A stretch of 59,481 bases of DNA from Thermosediminibacter litoriperuensis (GTDB lineage: Bacteria > Bacillota > Thermosediminibacteria > Thermosediminibacterales > Thermosediminibacteraceae). The notes beneath the pieces were generated by a model. That model ran no database searches. It was not told where the DNA came from and saw only the letters and a list, made by a program, of their open reading frames with translations. Below are positions 24,363 to 33,064 of this stretch, piece by piece (the stretch's first letter is position 1; every line of letters starts with the position of its first letter). The stretch is from contig NZ_VNHO01000014.1 of assembly GCF_008124715.1 (NCBI RefSeq), positions 1 to 59,481 of the forward strand. The letters run 5' to 3'. The position numbers and the translations under genes are program-made.

Positions 24363-24782
24363 TCACAATTTGGAATAGCTTATTATATCCTCCAAGAAAA
24401 CATATACATCTTTCAAATCATACTTAACAATATTATATATCGTCTTAAAATCTATATCTCCATACTGGTGGGCAAGCAAATTTCTCAATCCTATCATACT
24501 CTTTAAAGGCTTTACAAGTTCTTCCCTGATCACTTTTTCTTTTGCTAAGATATCCGCCATATCCGATAAAAAAACGGGTTCCTCCATGCCCTCGTCGGAA
24601 ATTATATGGTTGCAGATGTCGATGATGTATTGAAGTACGATAAACAAATTATGGCAAACTATGTCTTTTACATCATCATTGCGCAAAAACTGTTCCAGCG
24701 AAATATTGCTTTTTGATATGATCCTATCTAAATGAAATCTTATTGAATTTATTTTTTTAGAGATTATTTCTTTTCTAACCAT
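24363..24782 (-). CDS. HepT-like toxin of a HepT/MntA pair
   Basis: 139 residues. The catalytic RX4HXY motif of HEPN RNases is R100-NLLA-H105-Q-Y107. Such toxins cleave RNA (tRNA in Shewanella HepT) unless AMPylated by the partner nucleotidyltransferase. The ATG (24782) overlaps the end of the MntA-like gene by 8 bases, so translation is coupled and the antitoxin comes first. AT-rich composition sets the pair apart from GC-richer neighbours, which suggests horizontal origin. Confidence 0.88.
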   Translation of the reverse strand: MVRKEIISKKINSIRFHLDRIISKSNISLEQFLRNDDVKDIVCHNLFIVLQYIIDICNHIISDEGMEEPVFLSDMADILAKEKVIREELVKPLKSMIGLRNLLAHQYGDIDFKTIYNIVKYDLKDVYVFLEDIISYSKL

Positions 24783-25200
24783 CGGTTAATGTCACCCTTA
24801 TTCTTTCTTTTGTTGATTTCAGATAGGTATTGATTATATACATCTGGTCCAGGTAAAAATAAAAGTTTTTCACTCGAAACTGGGAGAGTGCAGAAGGGTC
24901 ACTGTTTTTGACAATCACACCGTTTTTGAACACTTCATGGTTTAGCAGAGGCGGTGCATTGTTCATAATGATTACATCAACGGGTTTTTTAAAAATCTGT
25001 TCTAATTCTGTTTTAAAATCCAATTTGTACTTGAAAAATTCATCTTCATGGATACCAGACAAATATACAGCCACATCTATATCACTATCTTTTCTATCTC
25101 TGTTTTCAGCATACGAGCCGAACAGGTATGCAAACTGTACGTTATCCTTTGAAGCCAAATATTTGCGTAATACAGAAATAATATTATCCTTACATGTCAT
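24775..25200 (-). CDS. MntA-like nucleotidyltransferase antitoxin
   Basis: 141 residues from ATG 25200 (GTG 25209 is possible). The minimal nucleotidyltransferase signature GSX10DXD is G28-S29...D40-I-D42, in AYLFGSYAENRDRKDSDID. In HepT/MntA systems this enzyme adds AMPs to the Tyr of the RX4HXY motif and so silences the toxin. It precedes hepT in the operon. The pair is intact, in contrast to the truncated nucleotidyltransferase at 58963-59178. Confidence 0.88.
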   Translation of the reverse strand: MTCKDNIISVLRKYLASKDNVQFAYLFGSYAENRDRKDSDIDVAVYLSGIHEDEFFKYKLDFKTELEQIFKKPVDVIIMNNAPPLLNHEVFKNGVIVKNSDPSALSQFRVKNFYFYLDQMYIINTYLKSTKERIRVTLTDG

Positions 25201-25267
25201 GTATATCACCTGAAAATATTATATCATTATTTTTATTTTCCGGCGAGGCACACACCGGCTCCGGTCA

Positions 25268-25316
25268 TTGATTTTATCGACCACGGGTGATATAATTATA
25301 ACCAAACAAATGTTCA
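25268..25316 (+). promoter_or_regulatory. dinB promoter with LexA-type box
   Basis: TTGATT (25268-25273), 17-base spacer, TATAAT (25291-25296). CAAACAAATGTTCA (25303-25316) matches the Gram-positive LexA box CGAACRNRYGTTYC at 12 of 14 positions and lies over the start region, where repressor would block transcription. The string AATTATAACCAAAC here recurs at 57408-57420. Confidence 0.7.
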
Positions 25317-25329
25317 GGAGATGAGGCCT

Positions 25330-26541
25330 ATGCTTTCGATCCTCCACGTGGATATGAACGCCTTTTACGCCTCCTGCCACCAGGCCCTGGACCCGTCTTT
25401 AAAGGGCAAGCCGGTCATAGTCGCCGGAGACCCCAAGAAGCGAAACGGAATAGTGCTCACCGCCTCCTATGAAGCCAGAAAGTTCGGGGTAAAGACCGCC
25501 ATGCCCAACTGGCAGGCCAGAAAGCTGTGCCCCCACGCCGTATTCATAAAACCCGACTACAGGCTTTACGTCGCCACCAGCCACAGGGTGCTGGAAATAC
25601 TCAACAGATTTTCTCCCCTCGTGGAGGTGTTCAGCATCGACGAGGCATGGCTGGACGTCACCGGCTGCGAGGGGCTCTTCGGGGATGCGGTGACCATAGC
25701 GGAGAAGATCCAGAGGGCTGTGATGGAGGAACTCTCGCTGCCGTGTTCCGTAGGGGTTTCCTGCAACAAACTGCTGGCCAAGATGGCTTCGGACATGAAA
25801 AAGCCCATGGGGATCACGGTCATAACGCCCGAAGACGTGCCCGACGTGATATGGCCCCTGCCGGTGGATGAACTTTACGGCGTGGGCCCCAGGCTGGCGG
25901 AACGCTTAAAGAAGATGAACATAACCACGATAGGCGACCTGGCAGGAGTGCCCGTCGAGATGCTGGAGGCGGCTTTCGGGCTGGTGGGACGGCACATTCA
26001 CCAGTGGGCTAACGGCATAGACGATTCACCGGTAGATCCCCACTCCATGGACGATGCCAGGTCCATGGGTCACTCGATCACGCTCCCCCGGGATGTGGAC
26101 ACCTGGGATGAGGCCGAGGCGGTGCTGCTGTCCCTGGCGGAGCAGGTGGGGAGGCGGGTGCGGCGGGGAAACTACGTTGGCAGGGTGGTGACCGTCACCC
26201 TCCGGGACTCTTCCTTTTCCACCATAACCCGTTCCTCCTCGATCCCCTACACCAGCGCCACCGAAGATATATACGCCGCCGCAAAGCGGCTTTTGCGCTC
26301 CAACTGGGACGGCAGGACGCCGCTGAGGCTTCTGGGTGTGAGCCTTTCGGGCCTCATGAGGGAATTCGACCAGATTTCCGTATTTGAGGCCGACGAAAAG
26401 AAAAAGAGGCTCAACCGGGTTATAGACGAAATAAGGGACAGGTTCGGGGACGACGCCATCTTCCGGGCGAAGTTGAAGTCCCGGGACCTTATAGGCCAAA
26501 AGGGCAGTCCGGCTCTAGGACCTCTTGCCAGGCGAAATTGA
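25330..26541 (+). CDS. dinB: DNA polymerase IV (Y family)
   Basis: 403 residues. The start was moved to ATG 25330, 9 bases after AGGAG; ATG 25321 touches the SD. Palm-domain acids are present: HVDMNAFYAS (first Asp) and FSIDEAWLDVTG (Asp-Glu). SVGVSCNKLLAKMASDMKKP is the nucleotide-handling motif, quoted at 20 residues. The helix-hairpin-helix LYGVGPRLAERLKKM and a little-finger domain follow. The C-terminus lacks a recognisable clamp-binding motif. It performs error-prone lesion bypass, and the LexA-type box upstream indicates SOS induction. Confidence 0.93.
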   Translation: MLSILHVDMNAFYASCHQALDPSLKGKPVIVAGDPKKRNGIVLTASYEARKFGVKTAMPNWQARKLCPHAVFIKPDYRLYVATSHRVLEILNRFSPLVEVFSIDEAWLDVTGCEGLFGDAVTIAEKIQRAVMEELSLPCSVGVSCNKLLAKMASDMKKPMGITVITPEDVPDVIWPLPVDELYGVGPRLAERLKKMNITTIGDLAGVPVEMLEAAFGLVGRHIHQWANGIDDSPVDPHSMDDARSMGHSITLPRDVDTWDEAEAVLLSLAEQVGRRVRRGNYVGRVVTVTLRDSSFSTITRSSSIPYTSATEDIYAAAKRLLRSNWDGRTPLRLLGVSLSGLMREFDQISVFEADEKKKRLNRVIDEIRDRFGDDAIFRAKLKSRDLIGQKGSPALGPLARRN

Positions 26542-26633
26542 GACCTCTGCCTCATGGAATATTTTTCAAAATAGATTATCATTAAGTTAAAAATGGAGAA
26601 AAGTAAAAAAATTTGACTGAGGAGGAGATTGAA

Positions 26634-26813
26634 ATGCTGGGTCTCATCAGGAACCTATGGGCGGATCAGGAAGGACAGGCCATGGCCGAGTACGGACTGA
26701 TCCTGGCGCTGGTGGCCGTGGTGGTCATCATAGCCCTGACGACTCTGGGAAACAATATCAAAGCCAGATTTGAAGAAGTGGGTAATACAATAGGTCCTAA
26801 TTCGTCGCAGTAA
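26634..26813 (+). CDS. flp: Flp/Fap-type major pilin (class III prepilin)
   Basis: 59 residues; ATG 26634 follows GGAGGAG by 7 bases, while an upstream TTG at 26613 is less likely. The processing site reads DQEG/QAMAEY, with Glu at +5 and Tyr at +6 of the mature protein, then the hydrophobic stretch GLILALVAVVVIIALTTLG. The prepilin peptidase encoded next cuts after the Gly, and the subunit is assembled by the Tad machinery into thin pili. It is the first gene of the Tad operon. A hairpin directly downstream (26835-26860) may favour a high pilin level. Confidence 0.93.
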   Translation: MLGLIRNLWADQEGQAMAEYGLILALVAVVVIIALTTLGNNIKARFEEVGNTIGPNSSQ

Positions 26814-26834
26814 AGCCCGGTGGTTGCTTTCCGC

Positions 26835-26860
26835 GGCCCTACTTAATTTTAAGTAGGGCC
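26835..26860 (+). terminator. Hairpin between flp and the rest of the Tad operon
   Basis: Perfect 10-bp stem GGCCCTACTT (26835-26844) / AAGTAGGGCC (26851-26860), 6-base loop, without a T-run. It could stabilise the short flp mRNA or partially stop transcription, so that pilin is made in excess of the assembly proteins. Confidence 0.55.
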
Positions 26861-26901
26861 GATTTACAACTCAAAAGAAAATTATCACAGAGGGATGACA
26901 C

Positions 26902-27417
26902 ATGGTCCTTGACGCGATGCTGTTTGCGGTTCTCGGCATAAGCGTTTACACCGATTTGAAGTATAATAAAATATTTAACGCCGTGCTTGCACCCGCGGCG
27001 GCTGCCGCGCTTTTGGGGAACCTATATCTTTTCGGGGCCGCCGGGGGCCTTGACAGCCTGAAGGGAATGATGCTCGGTATGGCCTTCCTGTTCGTGCCCT
27101 TCGCTCTAGGAGGGATGGGCGGCGGGGATGTGAAGCTGATGGGAGTTGTGGGAGCCTTTAAGGGGCCCGGGTTCGTGTGGACGGCCTTCATATGTTCGGC
27201 CCTGGCGGGAGGCCTGTTGTCGCTGGGGGTGATGGCCGCCGAGGGCAGACTCCTTTTGCGGTTGAGGGCGGTCTTTTACACCTTTCTGTCAATTCTCGGT
27301 GTCATGCCGAGGGGACTGAACCTGCTGGGGCATCCGAAGACCGGAAGTACCGGGTCTTTTCCATACGGCGTTGCCATAGCTGCGGGCACCATTCTGGCGT
27401 ACTTTCTAGCGAGGTGA
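26902..27417 (+). CDS. tadV: Prepilin peptidase, A24 family (TadV/CpaA)
   Basis: 171 residues with about five membrane segments; ATG 26902. The two catalytic Asp of this aspartic peptidase are in VYTDLKYNKI and in the GXGD motif GGGDVKLMG. It lacks the N-methylation domain of type IV prepilin peptidases, as usual for Tad systems. It matures Flp and the TadE/TadG pseudopilins at the membrane. Confidence 0.92.
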   Translation: MVLDAMLFAVLGISVYTDLKYNKIFNAVLAPAAAAALLGNLYLFGAAGGLDSLKGMMLGMAFLFVPFALGGMGGGDVKLMGVVGAFKGPGFVWTAFICSALAGGLLSLGVMAAEGRLLLRLRAVFYTFLSILGVMPRGLNLLGHPKTGSTGSFPYGVAIAAGTILAYFLAR

Positions 27418-27425
27418 ATGCCGTG

Positions 27426-27830
27426 ATGCGGTTGAAAAAATTTTTCCGCAACCAGAGGGGCCAGGCGGTGGTAGAATTTGCCCTGGTGCTGCCGGTACTG
27501 GTGCTTATCCTCTTCGGCATCCTTGAGTTCGGAAGGATTTTTCACTCATACATAGTGATAACCAACGCCGCCAGGGAAGGGGCAAGGTTAGGGGCTGTAG
27601 GAAGGTCGGATTCCGAAATCAGAGCCAGAATTTACGAGGCGGCGGCGCTGCCCGAATCCGACACCAGGCTCCAGATAACCAGGCTCGAACCGGAAGAAAA
27701 CCTGCGGGCGCCTGGGACTCCTCTTACGGTGGAGGTCACCTATTACGTTACTCCCGCGACGCCCGTTTTTTCCAGCATTCTCCCCGATCCGGTGGTGCTC
27801 AAATCCAGAACCGTTATGAGGGTGGAGTGA
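27426..27830 (+). CDS. tadE: TadE-like minor pseudopilin
   Basis: 134 residues from ATG 27426 (GTG 27423 also possible); the long open frame before it is not coding. RNQRGQAVVEFALVLPVLVL shows the prepilin-type site with Glu at +5, and the family pattern continues FGILEFGRIF and NAAREGARLGAVG. It would be processed by TadV and anchor the pilus base on the outer face of the membrane. It is 1 base from tadG, in one operon. Confidence 0.9.
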   Translation: MRLKKFFRNQRGQAVVEFALVLPVLVLILFGILEFGRIFHSYIVITNAAREGARLGAVGRSDSEIRARIYEAAALPESDTRLQITRLEPEENLRAPGTPLTVEVTYYVTPATPVFSSILPDPVVLKSRTVMRVE

Positions 27831-27831
27831 G

Positions 27832-28779
27832 ATGAAAAAGGTATGGGGTATGCTGACGACATTAAAAAAAGATGAAAGGGGCGTGGCGGCGCTGCTGGCG
27901 GCGGCCGTGATCGCCGGAATTCTGGGGATGACGGCGATGACGGTGGACGTGGGGAAAATGGCGCTGGAGAGGGCGAGGCTCAAAAACGCCTGTGACGCGG
28001 CCGCTCTGGCTGCGGCCAGGGAACTGCCTTCCGCGGACGCGGCCGAGAGGACTGCCATGGAGTACCTGGAGTACAACGGGGTGTCACCGGAAGAGGCCTC
28101 GATAACCGTAGACACCGTCGGCGGGCGGATAACCGTTGAAGCCCGCAGGCGCGTGAGCCACAGTTTCGGAGGGGTGCTGGGGTTTGAATCCAGCGAGGTC
28201 AGCGCCAGGTCTTCCGCCGTGTTCGGGGCGGTTTCCGGAATGACAGGCATAGTGCCATTCGGCATTCCCGATCAGCAGCTGGAATTCGGCCGGGAATACC
28301 GGCTGAAGTCGGCTCCCCCGGACGATTACTCCCCCGGCAATTACGGCGCCCTGGCCCTGGAATTCAGGGGAGCCGCCAGCTACGAGAACAACATGAAGTA
28401 CGGCTACCAGGGCATGATAAACGTCGGCGACTGGGTATTAACCGAACCGGGCAACATGTCGGGCCCGACGGAAGAAGGCGTCAATTACCGTTTGAGCAGA
28501 TGCAGCCATTACCCGAAGTGCACGGTGGACAATTACGATCCCAACTGCCCCATGGTGATGATGGTGCCCGTTTTTGATCCCGATTCCCTGTCATCGGGCA
28601 GGGACCAGGTAAAAATCGTGGGGTTTGCCGCCTTCCTCCTCAAAGGAGTGGAAGGTTCGGGCAACCAGAATGTAGTGTCCGGGTATTTCCTGAGGATTGT
28701 GCCTCAGGACGGGCTCAAATTTACGATAGATCCCGGTCAGACCGACTACGGATTTACGGCTTCGCGGCTCGTGGAGTAA
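27832..28779 (+). CDS. tadG: TadG-like pilus-assembly protein
   Basis: 315 residues, ATG 27832. The N-terminus KDERGVAALLAAAVIAGIL is a TadE/TadG prepilin-like signal anchor. DVGKMALERARLKNACDAAA and LAAARELP are the family motif of TadG. The remaining roughly 250 residues are extracytoplasmic, with a possible loop of Cys residues (RCSHYPKC, NCPM). No von Willebrand A domain is evident, unlike longer Gram-negative TadG. Confidence 0.85.
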   Translation: MKKVWGMLTTLKKDERGVAALLAAAVIAGILGMTAMTVDVGKMALERARLKNACDAAALAAARELPSADAAERTAMEYLEYNGVSPEEASITVDTVGGRITVEARRRVSHSFGGVLGFESSEVSARSSAVFGAVSGMTGIVPFGIPDQQLEFGREYRLKSAPPDDYSPGNYGALALEFRGAASYENNMKYGYQGMINVGDWVLTEPGNMSGPTEEGVNYRLSRCSHYPKCTVDNYDPNCPMVMMVPVFDPDSLSSGRDQVKIVGFAAFLLKGVEGSGNQNVVSGYFLRIVPQDGLKFTIDPGQTDYGFTASRLVE

Positions 28780-28800
28780 CTAACAGAGCGGAGGATGAAC

Positions 28801-29499
28801 ATGAAGAATAGATTTATTTTTCTTCTGGCTTTAATTTTCGCCCTTGCAGCGGGCTTCGGAGTATATAAGTATATGGGTGACCTGAAAATGGCTTATACTT
28901 CTTCCGGGAATTTCACCCCGGTGGCTGTGGCGAAAAAGAAAATCCCCGCCAGGATTGTAATCGGTGAGGACATGATCGAAATGAAGGAAATGCCGGCGGC
29001 GTACATCCCTGCAGGCGCCGTCACCGGTAAAAAGGATGCCGTGGGAAAGCTCAGCCGTACCGATATATATCCGGGGGAACTCCTTTTGCAGAACAAACTC
29101 CTGGATAGAAATTCAGCCGGAGCCGGGCTTTCTTCCAAAGTGGAACCCGGCAAGAGGGCCATTTCGATTCCCGTCAACAATGTAACGGCGCTACACGGGC
29201 TCGTCAACACCGGCGACAGGGTGGACATAATTGTTACGTTCACGCCCCCGGGAGAGAGAGGCTCCGTGTCGGCCGGCATCGTGCAGAACGTGCCGGTGCT
29301 GGCGGTGAACGCCAGCCTGGAGACCTCTACCCAGCCGAAAGACGAGCCGAAAACCGTTACCGTCATGGTAGAGCCGCGGGACGCCCAGAAGATCGCTCTG
29401 GCCATTCAGCAGGGGAGCGTTCAGCTGGTGCTGCGGTCGCCGTCCGACAACAGCAAAAACCCTGTAAACCCGGTCAACCTGCAAAAATTGTTAGAATGA
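28801..29499 (+). CDS. cpaB: CpaB/RcpC-like SAF-domain protein
   Basis: 232 residues; start at ATG 28801 because GGAGG is 7 bases upstream (ATG 28795 touches it). There is an N-terminal membrane anchor (FIFLLALIFALAAGFGVYKY). A SAF domain follows (VAVAKKKIPARIVIGEDMIE, IYPGELLLQNKL), then an RcpC domain (KRAISIPVNNVTALHGLVN, GDRVDIIVTF). In Gram-negatives it assists the outer-membrane secretin. Here, in a Gram-positive cell without a secretin gene, it probably spans the wall side of the pilus base. Confidence 0.88.
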   Translation: MKNRFIFLLALIFALAAGFGVYKYMGDLKMAYTSSGNFTPVAVAKKKIPARIVIGEDMIEMKEMPAAYIPAGAVTGKKDAVGKLSRTDIYPGELLLQNKLLDRNSAGAGLSSKVEPGKRAISIPVNNVTALHGLVNTGDRVDIIVTFTPPGERGSVSAGIVQNVPVLAVNASLETSTQPKDEPKTVTVMVEPRDAQKIALAIQQGSVQLVLRSPSDNSKNPVNPVNLQKLLE

Positions 29500-29512
29500 T
29501 GGGGTGTTGAAA

Positions 29513-30733
29513 ATGCCCATAAGGGTCTTAATTGCCGACGATATACCTACAACCCGGGAAGACATAAAGCGGCTTTTGTATTTCGAGGAGGATATAGAGG
29601 TCGTGGGGGAGGCCGCTGACGGCCAGGATGCGGTGCGGATGGTAGGTGAGCTGAAGCCCGATGTGGTCCTGATGGACATAAATATGCCCAATCTGGACGG
29701 TATAGCGGCCACCGAGCAGATTACAATGGTTGCCCCCAAAACGGCTATTATAATCATTTCCATTCAGGGCGAATACGAGTACCTGAGGAAGGCCATGGCC
29801 GCCGGGGCCAGGGAATACCTGGTGAAGCCCTTTTCCGCCACAGACCTGGCCAACGCCATCCGCCGGGTACACGACGCCCAGCAGCGCAGGAACGCCCTTA
29901 TAACCGCCCCTCCCCCGGTGAGCGTATTCGGCGGGGCGAGTAAAAAGCGGGGTAAAATCGTCACCTTTTTTTCTTCCAAAGGAGGAGTCGGCAGGACCAC
30001 TCTGGCATGCAACCTGGCTGTGATGCTGGCCCAGGAGACCAAAAAGAACGTGGCTCTGCTGGATCTGGATCTGGACTCGGGGGACGTGGCTGTAATGCTC
30101 AACATCTCCGCAAAGGTGACTGTGGCGGATCTGGCCCAGGAGCAGGAGAATTTCGACATGCAGCTGGTGGAAGGGTTTTTGATTCCCCACCTCTCGGGAG
30201 TCCGGGTGCTGCCGGCTCCGCCGTCGCCGGAACAGGCCGAACTCATAAACGCAAACCACGTGGAACAGCTGTTGAAAGTTATGAGGGAAAATTTTGACTA
30301 TTTAATAATCGACACCTCGCCGCTTTACAACGAAATAAACCTGGCGGTGCTTGAACTGAGCGATACCGTGGTGCTGGTGCTCAACCAGGAACTGACGACG
30401 CTTAAGCACGTAAAAACCGATGCCGACATATTAAAAAGGCTTAACTGCGAGTTCAAGATTAAATTCGTGCTCAACGGTCAGGACGGAGACGGTGTCAAGG
30501 TAAAGGACGTCGAGAGGACGCTGGGAAGCCCGCTGGCCGTGATTATACCGGAAGATTCCAGAACCGTAAAGAACGCCATAAACCGGGGTGTTCCCTTCGT
30601 CATGGCACAGCCCAACGCGAGGGTATCGGACGGCGTAAGGGAGCTCATGGAAAAACTCGAGCTGATAAAAGATGAAAACAGCCCGGAAGAACCCCGGAAA
30701 AAATCGATAATCATGCGTATGTTTAGTTTGTGA
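29513..30733 (+). CDS. cpaE: CpaE/TadZ: receiver domain fused to MinD-like ATPase
   Basis: 406 residues from ATG 29513. Residues 1-115 form a receiver with all phosphorylation residues: D9-D10, D55, S83 and K105. In many TadZ/CpaE proteins this domain is degenerate. The rest is a ParA/MinD ATPase with the deviant Walker A KGGVGRTT (156-163) and DLDLDSGDVAVML. It localises the pilus machine at the pole and helps dock the CpaF ATPase. The intact receiver suggests control by phosphorylation, perhaps by the DegS-like kinase at the end of the same operon. Confidence 0.9.
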   Translation: MPIRVLIADDIPTTREDIKRLLYFEEDIEVVGEAADGQDAVRMVGELKPDVVLMDINMPNLDGIAATEQITMVAPKTAIIIISIQGEYEYLRKAMAAGAREYLVKPFSATDLANAIRRVHDAQQRRNALITAPPPVSVFGGASKKRGKIVTFFSSKGGVGRTTLACNLAVMLAQETKKNVALLDLDLDSGDVAVMLNISAKVTVADLAQEQENFDMQLVEGFLIPHLSGVRVLPAPPSPEQAELINANHVEQLLKVMRENFDYLIIDTSPLYNEINLAVLELSDTVVLVLNQELTTLKHVKTDADILKRLNCEFKIKFVLNGQDGDGVKVKDVERTLGSPLAVIIPEDSRTVKNAINRGVPFVMAQPNARVSDGVRELMEKLELIKDENSPEEPRKKSIIMRMFSL

Positions 30734-30745
30734 GGGTGATAAATC

Positions 30746-32152
30746 GTGTCCCTTCTCAAGAGGCTTGAAAGCAGAAAAAACTTTCCGGAAAAAAACAACC
30801 ACAACCTGGAACTCGCCTTCAAGGCGGAGCTGCACAGAAAGATCGTGGACGAGCTCAAGGAACTGCCCGCCGGTGAAAAACAGGATAACGAAATGCTGAA
30901 AAAGAACATCGAGCGGCTGGTGGAAAAGTACCTGGCCGAAGAGGGGGAAAACCGCGTATCAAAAAGTGACAGGATCAGAATAACAGCCGAGATGATAGAC
31001 GAAATACTGGCCTACGGCCCCATAACCCCGCTGATAAACGACCCGGAGATCAGCGAAATCATGGTGAACGGCCCCAACCGGGTTTATGTGGAACGAAACG
31101 GCGTCATAGAGCTGACCGGCGTCGTCTTCAGGGACGATGAGCATGTAATGAACATCATAGAGCGCATTGTGGCTCCCATAGGCAGGCGCATCGACGAGAG
31201 CATGCCCATGGTGGACGCCAGGCTTCCCGACGGTTCCCGCGTGAATGCCGTAATACCGCCTATATCACTCATAGGGCCGGTGATAACCATCCGGAAGTTC
31301 TCCAGGGAACCCTTCACGGTGGAGGACCTGGTAAACTTCGGCACTTTGACGCCCCGGATAGCCACGTTCCTGGAGGCGTGCGTCAAGGCGAGGCTGAACA
31401 TCCTGGTCTCCGGAGGCACCGGCAGCGGTAAGACCACGACGCTGAACGTACTGTCCTCGTTCATCCCGGCGACGGAGAGGATAGTGACCATAGAAGACGC
31501 CGCAGAACTTCAACTCCAGCAGCCTCACGTCATTACCCTGGAGAGCAGGCCTCCAAACATCGAGGGAAGAGGGGAGATAACTATAAGGGACCTGGTCAGG
31601 AACGCGCTGCGCATGCGCCCGGACCGGATAATAGTGGGCGAGGTAAGGGGCGGTGAAGCTCTGGACATGCTCCAGGCTATGAATACCGGCCACGACGGCT
31701 CTCTCGCTACGGGTCACGCCAACTCCCCCAGGGATATGCTGGCCCGCCTGGAAACTATGGTACTGATGGCCGGAGTAGACCTTCCGGTGAGAGCTATCAG
31801 AGAGCAGATTGCATCGGCAATAGATCTCATCATACAACAGAGCAGGTTGAAAGACGGATCAAGGCGCATAACCCATATAGTGGAGGTTCAGGGCATGGAG
31901 GGTGACGTAATCCTGCTTCAGGACCTGTTTACCTTCAGGCAGACCGGAGTAGGAGAGGACGGTAGGGTCAAGGGGGTTTTTGAAACCACCGGGGTGCTGC
32001 CCAGGTTCATGGAAAGGTTTGAGGTTTACGGTATAAAGCTCCCGAGGGAGATATTCTATCCATACGCCGGAGAGGAGGTATCCGATGTCTCCGGAAACGA
32101 CAGGGGCATTAACCTTTACCGCCGTATTTCTGGCGGCGATAGGGTTAAGTGA
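30746..32152 (+). CDS. tadA: Tad pilus secretion ATPase (CpaF/TadA)
   Basis: 468 residues, GTG start at 30746 after GAGGGTGAT. Type II/IV secretion ATPase: Walker [14 protein letters not shown], Asp box [11 protein letters not shown], Walker [17 protein letters not shown] and His box TGHANSPRD. An N-terminal helical domain of about 90 residues precedes the core ([20 protein letters not shown]). It powers Flp extension and probably retraction. Its last 68 bases overlap the start of tadB in another frame, an unusually long overlap. Confidence 0.94.
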   Translation: MSLLKRLESRKNFPEKNNHNLELAFKAELHRKIVDELKELPAGEKQDNEMLKKNIERLVEKYLAEEGENRVSKSDRIRITAEMIDEILAYGPITPLINDPEISEIMVNGPNRVYVERNGVIELTGVVFRDDEHVMNIIERIVAPIGRRIDESMPMVDARLPDGSRVNAVIPPISLIGPVITIRKFSREPFTVEDLVNFGTLTPRIATFLEACVKARLNILVSGGTGSGKTTTLNVLSSFIPATERIVTIEDAAELQLQQPHVITLESRPPNIEGRGEITIRDLVRNALRMRPDRIIVGEVRGGEALDMLQAMNTGHDGSLATGHANSPRDMLARLETMVLMAGVDLPVRAIREQIASAIDLIIQQSRLKDGSRRITHIVEVQGMEGDVILLQDLFTFRQTGVGEDGRVKGVFETTGVLPRFMERFEVYGIKLPREIFYPYAGEEVSDVSGNDRGINLYRRISGGDRVK

Positions 32153-33053
32153 AATAATATATCCCGACAGGGAACGACTGAATGAGCGCCTGAGGCAGCT
32201 GGCCGCAGGCGGCGAAAAGAAAAAGGCGAGGGGCTCGGGCAGGGTGGAGTTCAGGAAATTCTGGCGCGACCTTTTAAAATGGGCCGGGAGCCTTTCCGCC
32301 ACCAGGTCCCTCGGGAAATTCCTGGATAAGAAGCTGGCGGAGGCGGATATTCCACTGAAGGGCGGGGAATTCATCGTGCTGGTCGCTGTCCTGGTTCTGG
32401 GCGCGTGCCTTTTTACCCTGGCCGTTACCTTCGACCTGAGGGCCGGTGTACTGGCCGGCGCGGCAGCCGGCGTTGTGCCTTTCGTCGCGGTGAACAGCAG
32501 GAGGGAGCGGTGGCTGTCCCTTTTCAACGCACAGATGTGCGACGCCCTCACCATCCTCGCCAACTCCCTGCGTTCCGGTTTCAGCTTCCTGCAGAGCATG
32601 GATCTGGTGAAAAAAGAGCTCCAGGGCCCGGTGGGGAAGGAATTCGGCAGGACCATCAGCGAGATAAACCTGGGTACCCCCACCGAGGAGGCTATGAAAA
32701 ATATGGCCGAAAGGGTAAACAGCAGGGACCTGGACCTGGTGGTGACGGCCGTCCTGGTTCAGCGGCAGGTGGGCGGCAACCTGTCTGAGGTGCTGGATAA
32801 TATAGCCTCGGTCATCAGGGACCGGGTGCGGATAAAGCGCGAGATAAGGGCAATGACTGCCCAGGGCAGGATGTCGGGGCTTATTATAGGTATGCTCCCG
32901 GTGATGCTGGGGGTGTTTCTGTTCGTTACGCGCCCGTCATACATCATGGAGCTTTTCACAGATCCTGTAGGCCGCGCCATGCTCATGACCGCAGTTATGG
33001 GCGAAGCCGTGGGGTTTTGGCTGATCAGGAAGATAGTGGATATCGATGTGTAG
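32085..33053 (+). CDS. tadB: Tad inner-membrane platform protein TadB
   Basis: 322 residues; ATG 32085 has GAGGAGG 7 bases upstream, inside tadA. Membrane segments lie at about 5-20, 100-130 and 265-315, around a T2SS-F domain (FNAQMCDALTILANSLRSGF, SEINLGTPTEEAMKNMAERV). It forms, with TadC, the platform on which the CpaF ATPase acts. The 68-base overlap implies translational coupling. Confidence 0.92.
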   Translation: MSPETTGALTFTAVFLAAIGLSEIIYPDRERLNERLRQLAAGGEKKKARGSGRVEFRKFWRDLLKWAGSLSATRSLGKFLDKKLAEADIPLKGGEFIVLVAVLVLGACLFTLAVTFDLRAGVLAGAAAGVVPFVAVNSRRERWLSLFNAQMCDALTILANSLRSGFSFLQSMDLVKKELQGPVGKEFGRTISEINLGTPTEEAMKNMAERVNSRDLDLVVTAVLVQRQVGGNLSEVLDNIASVIRDRVRIKREIRAMTAQGRMSGLIIGMLPVMLGVFLFVTRPSYIMELFTDPVGRAMLMTAVMGEAVGFWLIRKIVDIDV

Positions 33054-33064
33054 GGGGTGGCGGT

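Noticed and set aside
27588-28265. A 225-codon minus-strand frame inside the Tad operon
   Set aside because: It opposes tadE and tadG, which are both clearly coding; GC-rich codon bias creates the shadow.
33017-33064. A longer tadC starting at 33017
   Set aside because: The extra part lies inside tadB without an RBS; GTG 33065 with GGGGTGG upstream fits.
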